Assembly: GCA_026387515.1 (NCBI GenBank)
Contig: JAPLLP010000144.1
Location: 1 to 5,455 of the forward strand
DNA: 5,455 nucleotides
Reading direction: 5' to 3'
Source: Candidatus Omnitrophota bacterium
GTDB taxonomy: Bacteria; Omnitrophota; Koll11; Gygaellales; Profunditerraquicolaceae
The position numbers and the translations under genes are program-made. This document shows positions 1 through 5,455 of the stretch, in pieces. The notes under the pieces were generated by a model that worked only from the letters and a program-made list of their open reading frames with translations, was not told where the DNA came from and ran no database searches. Position 1 is the first letter of the stretch, and every line of letters begins with the position of its first letter.

Positions 1-743
1 GTGGCCAGTTGCAGGAGTATGCTTTTAAGAATGCCCCTTCGATTGATACCGTGCGTAATGCCTTGAAAGAGTTAAATCTTGGGGATGTCTCTATCCAGCA
101 GTTTAAGGATAATCCCAAGGTTTTGCTTATCCGCACCGCGGAAGATAATAATAAAGAATTGACCGATAAACTCAAGGCTGTATTTCCGCAAGATGATATT
201 CAGATACTGCGTATCGAGCGGGTGGGTCCTGTTGCCGGGCAGCACCTTAAAAGTAAGGCCATATTGGCTTTGGTATGGTCGTTGGTAGGTATCCTGATCT
301 ATGTGGCTTTTCGTTTTAAACACTTTAATTTTGCCATTGCCGGCGTGATCGCGCTTATACATGACGTGCTCGTAGCTTTAGGCGCGCTGGCATTGACCGG
401 CAGGCAGATAGACCTTTTAAGTGTGACCGCTTTCTTGACTATCGCCGGTTATTCTATTAATGATACCATCGTCATTTATGACCGGGTGAGGGAAAATATT
501 CATTTGAACCGTAAACTCAGCCTTTATGAGCTTATTAATTTAAGCGTCAATCAGACCTTGGGAAGGACGATCCTTACCTCCGGAGTGACTCTCCTTACGG
601 TCCTGGCAATTTTTGTTTACGGCGGAGAGGTGCTGAGTAATTTTGCCTTTGTCCTTTTGGTGGGATTTGTTTCAGGCGTTTATTCCACAGTCTATATCGC
701 CTCGCCTTTGGTGTTGGCATGGACGCGTAAAGTCGTCAAGTAA
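1..743 (+). CDS. secF: Protein translocase subunit SecF, 5'-truncated by the window edge
   Basis: SecF works with SecD in the inner membrane, using proton motive force to help SecYEG finish and release exported proteins. The frame is open from base 3 (first whole codons read G-Q-L-Q-E-Y), matching the stretch after the family's FTGG motif. The true start and first membrane helix therefore lie upstream, and about 246 residues are visible. Counting from the TTG at base 9, a soluble periplasmic part (about 1-80) ends in the VGPVAG motif. Five hydrophobic segments follow at roughly 82-101, 107-128, 135-157, 187-204 and 209-236. The RFKHFNFAIAG and ALIHDV motifs and the signature GYSINDTIVIYDRVREN (147-163) are clear SecF/SecD marks. 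The C-terminus (TRKVVK) is short, basic and cytoplasmic. secD is expected just upstream (inference). The TAA stop is followed at once, in the same frame, by the GTG of mfd. Identity is firm; only the 5' end is missing. Confidence 0.95.
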   Translation, partial: GQLQEYAFKNAPSIDTVRNALKELNLGDVSIQQFKDNPKVLLIRTAEDNNKELTDKLKAVFPQDDIQILRIERVGPVAGQHLKSKAILALVWSLVGILIYVAFRFKHFNFAIAGVIALIHDVLVALGALALTGRQIDLLSVTAFLTIAGYSINDTIVIYDRVRENIHLNRKLSLYELINLSVNQTLGRTILTSGVTLLTVLAIFVYGGEVLSNFAFVLLVGFVSGVYSTVYIASPLVLAWTRKVVK

Positions 744-2624
744 GTGTTTAGGTCGCTTAAAATTTATCTTGATGGAGACATAGACCTAGAAAGTCTTTGT
801 CAAAGCCTGCTTGACTTCGGCTACAGGAGGCAGCCCTCTGTAGCCGAAGAAGGCGATTTTGCCCGCCGCGGAAACATCGTTGATATATTCCCTTTTACCT
901 TCGAGCTCCCCGTACGCGTTGAAACAGACCTCCGCCGTATAGCCCATATCAGGACTTTCAGCCTTAAAACCGCAGAGCCGCTTTGGGAACACAGAATGGT
1001 GATCATCCTGCCTGTTACTAAGCCCGGGGCCTCCCGCACAAGAGTTTTTAGCGAAGAGTTTCCTTTAGAGAATTTTGTGGATTTAGAGGTTGGGGATTAT
1101 GTCGTGCACAGCGAGCATGGCATCGGCAGATTTCTGGGTATTGAAAAGATAAAATTAAAAGATAAGAAAGAGGACCATTTAGTAATTGAATATGACCGTT
1201 CCGAGAAGCTTTATGTTCCAGTGGATAAGATGCACCTGGTGCAGAAATATATCGCTTTCCAGGTGCGTAAACCCAAGCTCTATCGCCTTGGTTCGCGGGA
1301 ATGGTCGCGCACTAAAGAGCGCGCCAGAAAAGGGATCCAAAAATTAGCCTGGGAGCTTTTGTCCCTGCAGGCAATGCGCCAGAGCGTAGCCGGATTCAAA
1401 TACGCAGCCGATAATGACTGGCAGAAACAGTTTGAACAAACCTTTCCTTATAAAGATACCCCTGATCAGAATAAGGCAACTCAGGAAGTAAAGCAGGATA
1501 TGGAAGCGCCCCGGCCCATGGACCGGCTCCTCTGCGGAGACGTGGGGTATGGTAAGACCGAGGTGGCCATGCGGGCGGCGTTTAAGGCCGCGGTCAATAA
1601 CAAACAGGTAGTTTTTCTCGTGCCGACCACGATCCTGGCTGAGCAGCATTATCAGAATTTTACCAAGCGCCTTAAGGATTTTCCCGTTGTTATCGAGATG
1701 CTCTCGCGTTTTAGAAACGAAAGCGAACAAAAAACAATTCTTTCCGGGCTTAAAGACGGTAAGGTCGATATTATGATCGGGACACACAGACTATTGTCGG
1801 ACGATATAGTTTTTAAGGATCTGGGGTTGGTGATCATAGATGAAGAGCAGCGTTTCGGGGTAAGGGCAAAAGAGAAACTAAAGGCCTTAAGGCTGAATAC
1901 CGATGTCCTGACCCTGACTGCCACGCCCATACCGCGCACCCTTTATATGAGCCTGATGGGGGCAAAAGATTTCTCGGTGATTAATACCCCTCCGGAAAAT
2001 AGGTTGCCTGTAAGGACCGTTGTGGTAGAATATGACCAAGACCTGATACGCCAGGCGATAGAGAAGGAACTTAAACGCAAGGGCCAGGTCTATTTCCTGC
2101 ATAACCGGGTTGAGGATATCGATGCGGGGATATTGTCCTCTGGCGTACGTATGGCCGTGGCTCATGGCCAGATGAGCCCGAAGCTTCTGGAAAGCGTAAT
2201 TTCGGATTTCCTTAAGGGGCGTATCGACGTCTTGGTCTGTACCATGATTATCGAATCCGGTATAGACATCCCCAATGTCAATACGATCATTGTTAATAAC
2301 GCCCAGGATTTCGGCCTGGCAGACATGCATCAGTTGCGCGGGCGCGTGGGAAGGTTTGACCGTCCGGCCTACTCCTTTTTTTTAATCCCCCGTCACGCCA
2401 GTCTTGATTCCGATGCCCGTAAGCGGCTGGACGCGATAGTGGAATATTCCCAATTAGGCTCCGGATTTAAGATTGCCATGCAAGACCTGGAGATCAGGGG
2501 GGCGGGGAATCTATTGGGGATCCAGCAACATGGTTTTATACTCGCGGTTGGTTTTGATTTATATTGCCGGTTGTTGAGAGAGGCGGTCGGTACTTTTAGA
2601 AAGGCGGGAATTCCCAATGGATAA
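744..2624 (+). CDS. mfd: Compact transcription-repair coupling factor Mfd (lacks D1, D3 and D7)
   Basis: Mfd is an ATP-driven DNA translocase that binds stalled RNA polymerase, pushes it off DNA and recruits UvrA for excision repair. Visible order in 626 residues: a UvrB/Mfd UvrA-interaction domain (D2, about 5-92; GYRR 26-29, GDFARRGNIVDIFP 37-50); the CarD-like RNA-polymerase-interaction domain (about 112-200; VHSEHGIGRF 121-130, KLYVPVDKMHLV 155-166); motor D5 with Walker A GDVGYGKT (265-272), DEEQ (366-369) and TATPIPRT (392-399); motor D6 with IIESGIDIP (502-510) and QLRGRVGR (530-537); and the translocation motif RGAGNLLG near 585-592. The usual length is about 1100-1200. D1a is absent before D2, only about 25 residues separate D2 from the RID where E. 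coli has about 250 (D1b and D3), and the protein stops just after D6, so D7 is missing. The GTG start is the only start codon that keeps all of D2 and has no clear Shine-Dalgarno, so translation probably couples to secF. Every motor motif looks intact, so this does not look like decay. RecG is excluded by the RID and D2. Confidence 0.9.
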   Translation: MFRSLKIYLDGDIDLESLCQSLLDFGYRRQPSVAEEGDFARRGNIVDIFPFTFELPVRVETDLRRIAHIRTFSLKTAEPLWEHRMVIILPVTKPGASRTRVFSEEFPLENFVDLEVGDYVVHSEHGIGRFLGIEKIKLKDKKEDHLVIEYDRSEKLYVPVDKMHLVQKYIAFQVRKPKLYRLGSREWSRTKERARKGIQKLAWELLSLQAMRQSVAGFKYAADNDWQKQFEQTFPYKDTPDQNKATQEVKQDMEAPRPMDRLLCGDVGYGKTEVAMRAAFKAAVNNKQVVFLVPTTILAEQHYQNFTKRLKDFPVVIEMLSRFRNESEQKTILSGLKDGKVDIMIGTHRLLSDDIVFKDLGLVIIDEEQRFGVRAKEKLKALRLNTDVLTLTATPIPRTLYMSLMGAKDFSVINTPPENRLPVRTVVVEYDQDLIRQAIEKELKRKGQVYFLHNRVEDIDAGILSSGVRMAVAHGQMSPKLLESVISDFLKGRIDVLVCTMIIESGIDIPNVNTIIVNNAQDFGLADMHQLRGRVGRFDRPAYSFFLIPRHASLDSDARKRLDAIVEYSQLGSGFKIAMQDLEIRGAGNLLGIQQHGFILAVGFDLYCRLLREAVGTFRKAGIPNG

Positions 2625-3543
2625 ACTTAAGATTTTGCGGTCCTTAGTTTTCTCTCTAGGCCTTGCGTCTTTAGTTTTGGGTTTTAGGCTTTCTTCCTAT
2701 GCCCAGGACAAAATAGCAGCCGTTGTCAACAATGAGATAATCACCCAGAAAGACATGAGCGATTTCGCCAATTTTATGCGCATGGAGCTTCAGAGTCAAT
2801 ATAAGGGCGAACAGCTAGAAAAAAAGATCCAGGATATGCGGCAGGACCTGTTGGATAAATTGATTGAGGACCGGCTTATCCTGCAGGAGGCTAAAAGAGA
2901 ACATTTAGGCGTTGATCCGGCTAAGGTTAAGGCCAGGATAGATGATCTGAGGAGCCACTATCCTTCGGATGCGCAGTTTCAACAGGCGCTAATGCAGCAG
3001 GGATTGGTGCAGGCGGATGTTGAGTCTAAAATCCGGGATCAGGTCATGATGTATAATGTTATTGAGCTGAAAGTAAAGTCGGGTATCAGCGTCAAGCCCA
3101 GCGAGGTCACGGATTTCTATAACAAGAACACCCCGGAATTTAAATCCCTGGAAGTTCGTCAGGTGCAGATGGTAAAGGTTGCGGATGAGGCCAAGGCTAA
3201 GGCCTTGGGCCAAGAACTTTTAAACGGCAGCACCCCGGATAGCCTGACCGAAAAATACTCTATTGAAATTGAGAATATCGAGGTTTCTCAGAATAAAGAA
3301 TTCCGGGAGGAGATTGAAAATGCCGTATTTAAATTAAATACCGGCGAATTCTCTGTTCCGGTAAAGGTCGATGACGTCTTCTATATTTTAAGATTAGAAA
3401 AAATCGCCCCGCCCAGGCAGTTAAAGCTTTCGGAAGTCCAGGAGAATATCTATGCTTATCTCTCCAACACGAAAATGCAGGTAGCCTTGGTAAAGTGGCT
3501 GGATAATCTGCGCAAACACTCCTATATTAAAATTACGGAATAA
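2617..3543 (+). CDS. SurA/PrsA-like periplasmic chaperone with a degenerate parvulin domain
   Basis: This is probably a periplasmic chaperone for exported or outer-membrane proteins, related to the SurA/PpiC family. A signal peptide is clear: MDKLK, a hydrophobic core at 10-22, and a likely signal peptidase I site after SSYA (residue 29). A SurA_N-like helical region follows (about 31-160), starting with the family-typical KIAAVVNNEIITQKDM (32-47) and containing LLDKLIEDRLILQEAKR (78-94). A single parvulin-like region spans about 177-262 and a terminal helix about 270-300 (LSEVQENIYAYL). E. coli SurA has 428 residues and two parvulin domains; this has 308 and one. The usual first His motif (RHIL) is RQVQ here, the GYHII His position reads VFYIL, and the GGDLGWF segment is missing, so isomerase activity is doubtful. 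The ATG overlaps the mfd stop by 8 nt, and AAGGCGG at 2601-2607 is a good ribosome binding site. It could equally be called a PpiC-type or SurA N-terminal domain protein. Confidence 0.82.
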   Translation: MDKLKILRSLVFSLGLASLVLGFRLSSYAQDKIAAVVNNEIITQKDMSDFANFMRMELQSQYKGEQLEKKIQDMRQDLLDKLIEDRLILQEAKREHLGVDPAKVKARIDDLRSHYPSDAQFQQALMQQGLVQADVESKIRDQVMMYNVIELKVKSGISVKPSEVTDFYNKNTPEFKSLEVRQVQMVKVADEAKAKALGQELLNGSTPDSLTEKYSIEIENIEVSQNKEFREEIENAVFKLNTGEFSVPVKVDDVFYILRLEKIAPPRQLKLSEVQENIYAYLSNTKMQVALVKWLDNLRKHSYIKITE

Positions 3544-3558
3544 GGGGAAGCTTCTTTT

Positions 3559-4488
3559 ATGCCTAAGGTGAGAGTAGGTATTACTATCGGCGATCCTTCG
3601 GGGATAGGCCCGGAGATAACCATAAAGGCGATGCGCAAATTGAAGGGTTATGCGGATTTCGTGGTTATCGGGGATGCCTGCGTGTGGAATAAAGCCGCGG
3701 GGATTAAGTTCATAGATTTAGGTAATGTTAAAAAAAATGATTTTCAGCCTGGACAGGTGAGAGGCGAATATGGGCGGGCCTCGATTGAATATCTGGATAA
3801 GGCGTTGGAACTGCTTGAGAACAGGCAGATAGATTGCCTGGTGACTTGTCCGATATCCAAAGAGGCGTTAAATAAGGGGGGTTTTAAATTTGGCGGGCAC
3901 ACCGAATATCTTGCCGCGCGGGCCAACCGCCATGATTTAGTGATGATGCTTTTAAATCAGTGCTTAAGGATCAGCCTGGTTACCCGCCACATCCCTTTAA
4001 AAGATGTTGCGCGAGATTTAAAAAGCGAGGACCTCTATAAGAATATTCTTTTAACACATTGGGCGCTGAAAAGTCTGTTTGCTATTAAGCGCCCGCGTAT
4101 TGTAGTGGCGGGATTGAACCCTCACGCCTCGGATAACGGGGTTATTGGCAAGGAGGAGAATCGCCTGATCCTTCCTGTATTAAAACGCCTTAAGCATAAA
4201 TCCATTTCTTTAGACGGCCCTCTCAGCGCGGATGTCGCAATAGCCAAGGCAGCAAAAAATGAATATGATTGTGTGATTGCCATGTATCATGACCAGGCGC
4301 TTATACCCTTAAAGCTTCTGGGTAATGCCTCCGGAGTCAACTTGACCGTAGGGCTTCCTTTCATCAGGACTTCGCCGCTCCATGGAACCGCTTTTGATAT
4401 TGCCGGAAAAGGCCTTGCCCGCGCGGATTCGCTTATTTCCGCAATAAAACTTGCCGTTAAATGCACATTAAACCAAAAAAACGCCTAG
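3559..4488 (+). CDS. pdxA: 4-hydroxythreonine-4-phosphate dehydrogenase PdxA
   Basis: PdxA oxidises 4-phosphohydroxy-L-threonine with NAD in the DXP-dependent route to pyridoxal 5'-phosphate; the unstable product then feeds PdxJ. It is a cytoplasmic, metal-dependent dimer. The 309 residues are close to the family length (E. coli 329). Motifs in order: ITIGDPSGIGPE (8-19), TCPISKEAL (96-104), substrate-binding GGHTEY (112-117), and three expected metal-ligand histidines in TRHIPL (His144), NPHASD (His189) and AMYHDQALIP (His244). RTSPLHGTAFDIAGKG (270-285) forms the conserved C-terminal loop. The ATG at 3559 lies 15 nt after the surA-like stop, with AAGGGGAA at 3542-3549 as ribosome binding site, and places GDPSGIGPE at the usual distance from the N-terminus. 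The final 28 nt are also the start of rsmA in another frame. All key residues are present. The related PdxA2-type enzymes of threonate catabolism share this fold, but the neighbourhood with surA and rsmA favours true PdxA. Confidence 0.95.
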   Translation: MPKVRVGITIGDPSGIGPEITIKAMRKLKGYADFVVIGDACVWNKAAGIKFIDLGNVKKNDFQPGQVRGEYGRASIEYLDKALELLENRQIDCLVTCPISKEALNKGGFKFGGHTEYLAARANRHDLVMMLLNQCLRISLVTRHIPLKDVARDLKSEDLYKNILLTHWALKSLFAIKRPRIVVAGLNPHASDNGVIGKEENRLILPVLKRLKHKSISLDGPLSADVAIAKAAKNEYDCVIAMYHDQALIPLKLLGNASGVNLTVGLPFIRTSPLHGTAFDIAGKGLARADSLISAIKLAVKCTLNQKNA

Positions 4489-5249
4489 GTCAGAATTTTC
4501 TCATTGACCCCAACATACAAAGAAAAATCGTCCGGGCCTGCGAATTGCTTCCCACGGATACCGTAATTGAGATCGGTTCCGGCAGGGGTGAATTGACTAA
4601 AAGTTTCGCCGGCCAAGTCAAAAGGGTCTTTGCTCTGGAGCTGGATGGCAGGTTGATTGAAACTTTAGAGAATAATCTCCGGGAATATCCCAATGTCAGC
4701 GTACTTAACCAAGACGTGCTTAAGGTTGACCTCGGGCCCATCATCCATAATATAGGTAAGGGGGAGTTGGTGGTGATCGGGAATATCCCGTATTATATAA
4801 CTACCCCTATTATCGAACGTCTTTTTTCTTATAAGGACGCGATAGGCAGGATATTTCTTACAGTGCAAAAAGAATTCGCCCGGCGCATAGCTGCGCCTCC
4901 GGGTTCAAAAGAGTACGGGGCTTTTAGTTGTTTCGTGCAGTACCATGCTATACCCGAGATACTCTTTACCATAAATAGGACGTGTTTCCGGCCGGCGCCT
5001 AAACCGGATTCCGCCTTCATAAAGCTTAAAATCAGAAGTTCACCTTCTTTTAAAGTGAAAGATGAAGTTCGCCTTTTTAAGATCATCAGGGCCGCGTTCG
5101 GCCAAAGGAGGAAAACGCTGCGTAATAGCCTGGAGGGGATAGTCCCTTTAGAGAAGCTGCGGCGTTTTTTTGATAGCTGTACTCTCGAAGAAAATTCCCG
5201 CCCCGAGCGGCTTTCCCTGGAAGATTTTATCCGTTTGGCAAATATATAA
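4461..5249 (+). CDS. rsmA: 16S rRNA (adenine1518-N6/adenine1519-N6)-dimethyltransferase RsmA (KsgA)
   Basis: RsmA uses S-adenosylmethionine to dimethylate the two adjacent adenines in the helix 45 loop near the 3' end of 16S rRNA, a late checkpoint in 30S assembly. Loss of the family enzyme gives kasugamycin resistance. The 262 residues match the normal size. Visible motifs: N-terminal KKRLGQNFLID (6-16), SAM-binding EIGSGRGELT (37-46), acidic LELD (59-62), NQDVLK (83-88, with the Asp expected near adenine), catalytic NIPYY (108-112), QKEFARRI (136-143), FRPAPKPDSAFIKL (176-189), AFGQRRKTLRNSL (212-224) and RPERLSLEDF near the C-terminus. The ATG at 4461 places KKRLGQNFL exactly where the family has it. 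No clear Shine-Dalgarno precedes it, so translation is likely coupled to pdxA through the 28-nt overlap. It is the last gene of the operon; the next promoter's -35 box begins 18 nt after its TAA. Confidence 0.96.
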   Translation: MHIKPKKRLGQNFLIDPNIQRKIVRACELLPTDTVIEIGSGRGELTKSFAGQVKRVFALELDGRLIETLENNLREYPNVSVLNQDVLKVDLGPIIHNIGKGELVVIGNIPYYITTPIIERLFSYKDAIGRIFLTVQKEFARRIAAPPGSKEYGAFSCFVQYHAIPEILFTINRTCFRPAPKPDSAFIKLKIRSSPSFKVKDEVRLFKIIRAAFGQRRKTLRNSLEGIVPLEKLRRFFDSCTLEENSRPERLSLEDFIRLANI

Positions 5250-5267
5250 AATTATCTTAAAAAAAGA

Positions 5268-5296
5268 TTGACAAAGCATTTAATGTAATATATACT
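5268..5296 (+). promoter_or_regulatory. Near-consensus sigma70-type promoter upstream of tRNA-Thr
   Basis: A perfect -35 box TTGACA (5268-5273) is followed after exactly 17 nt by TATACT (5291-5296), which matches the -10 consensus at five of six positions. The DNA just upstream (5241-5265) is very A/T-rich with a run of seven A at 5259-5265, resembling an UP element, which is typical of strong stable-RNA promoters. Transcription should begin near 5303-5305. The expected target is the tRNA gene from 5418 and anything co-transcribed beyond the window. The upstream element overlaps the end of rsmA. Confidence 0.8.
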
Positions 5297-5302
5297 TTGC
5301 TT

Positions 5303-5417
5303 TCGGCTTCGTTCGAGTTACTTCCACGTAAAAAATTGGGTAAAAAAGAAAAGAATTTTGGTAAAATTCTTAAGGGTTTTTTTTTAATTATTGAAGGCAC
5401 CCGTTACCTGTGAATTC
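5303..5417 (+). other. Long untranslated leader of the tRNA-Thr transcript, or a small RNA
   Basis: This is the stretch between the predicted transcription start and the first base of the tRNA. It has no credible gene. It holds a near direct repeat, TTGGGTAAAA (5336-5345) and TTTGGTAAAA (5357-5366), and a hairpin with a T run (5351-5385). If the hairpin terminates, the promoter makes an RNA of about 80 nt and the tRNA depends on readthrough. If not, RNase P must remove a leader of about 115 nt. The sequence alone does not decide which. Confidence 0.4.
5351..5385 (+). terminator. A/T-rich hairpin plus T9 run: possible weak terminator
   Basis: The arms AAGAATTTT (5351-5359) and AAAATTCTT (5363-5371) are perfectly complementary around GGT (9 bp, one G-C pair). 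AAGGG and nine T (5377-5385) follow. Six A at 5342-5347 could also pair with part of the T run, and they would serve as the T run on the opposite strand, so the site could work in both directions. It is the only terminator-like structure after rsmA, which supports a role in ending the operon. The weak stem and the 5-nt gap before the T run argue against an efficient one. It lies downstream of the tRNA promoter, which is odd for a simple operon terminator. Confidence 0.45.
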
Positions 5418-5455
5418 GCTGGAGTAGCTCAGTTGGTAGAGCACGTCCTTGGTAA
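5418..5455 (+). tRNA. tRNA-Thr(GGT), 5' part only
   Basis: The 5' half of a tRNA is cut by the window edge. The parts are acceptor 5' strand GCTGGAG (5418-5424), TA, D stem GCTC/GAGC (5427-5430 with 5439-5442) around the loop AGTTGGTA, base A26, anticodon stem 5' strand CGTCC (5444-5448), and anticodon loop TTGGTAA (5449-5455). The anticodon GGT at 5451-5453 reads the threonine codon ACC (and ACT by wobble). The 3' anticodon strand, T arm and acceptor 3' strand lie beyond the window. In many bacteria tRNA-Thr(GGT) sits in a tRNA cluster leading into tuf; that context cannot be seen here. Confidence 0.93.

Noticed and set aside
9..11. TTG at base 9 as the start of secF.
   Set aside because: The frame is open to base 3 and the protein there already matches the interior of SecF after its first membrane helix, so the gene enters from outside the window.
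2376..2391. Run of eight T followed closely by five C inside mfd as a slippage or frameshift site.
   Set aside because: The reading frame stays in register with the family on both sides (PAYSFFLIPRHAS), so no shift is needed.
2606..2615. Perfect palindrome GGGAATTCCC between the ribosome binding site and the surA-like ATG.
   Set aside because: It is a self-complementary 10-mer with no loop and no other sign of operator function; coding constraint and chance suffice.
744..2624. The short Mfd explained as a frameshifted or interrupted full-length gene.
   Set aside because: SecF fills the DNA upstream and the SurA-like gene fills the DNA downstream, so neither D1a nor D7 coding is present in any frame. 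The D2-RID junction is continuous, with no stop or frame change.
72..5086. Long minus-strand reading frames opposite secF, mfd, the surA-like gene, pdxA and rsmA.
   Set aside because: They lie wholly opposite genes with clear family motifs, show no recognisable domains and have no promoter or ribosome binding site that stands out.
5336..5413. A 25-codon reading frame from TTG in the tRNA leader, containing one threonine codon, as an attenuation leader peptide.
   Set aside because: No ribosome binding site, a rare start codon and only one Thr codon; it runs straight through the hairpin and T run.
5268..5417. A T-box riboswitch in the leader.
   Set aside because: No T-box consensus (TGGN with its conserved flank) or specifier stem is visible, and T-boxes control synthetase and amino-acid genes, not tRNA genes.

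Overview
This window looks like chromosomal DNA from an uncultured diderm (Gram-negative type) bacterium. A SurA-type periplasmic chaperone implies an outer membrane. The flavour of the proteins and the gene order (secF, a compact mfd, surA-like, pdxA, rsmA) would suit Candidatus Omnitrophota or a neighbouring lineage. That placement is an impression from reading the proteins, not the result of a search.

Bases 1-5249 read as one co-directional housekeeping operon on the + strand with almost no spacing. The 3' part of secF (Sec translocon accessory protein) enters from the left edge. A shortened mfd (transcription-repair coupling translocase) starts at the very next base after the secF stop. 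A surA-like chaperone gene overlaps mfd by 8 nt. pdxA (vitamin B6 synthesis) follows after 15 nt. rsmA/ksgA (16S rRNA dimethyladenosine methyltransferase) overlaps pdxA by 28 nt. The surA-pdxA-rsmA block is the same order as in Escherichia coli, but what lies upstream differs (secF-mfd here, lptD there).

Bases 5250-5417 are non-coding. They hold an almost perfect sigma70-type promoter (TTGACA, 17 nt, TATACT) with an A-rich upstream stretch, then a leader of about 115 nt with an A/T-rich hairpin and a T9 run. The 5' half of tRNA-Thr(GGT) follows; the window cuts it at the last base of the anticodon loop.

Two points deserve a second look. The Mfd is about 626 residues rather than about 1150. 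It keeps the UvrA-interaction domain, the RNA-polymerase-interaction domain and the motor, but lacks the UvrB-like D1 fold, D3 and the autoinhibitory D7. In the tRNA leader, a hairpin presents the same seven bases (TTGGTAA) as the anticodon loop of the tRNA that follows it; this may be chance in an A/T-rich terminator, or an anticodon-arm mimic.
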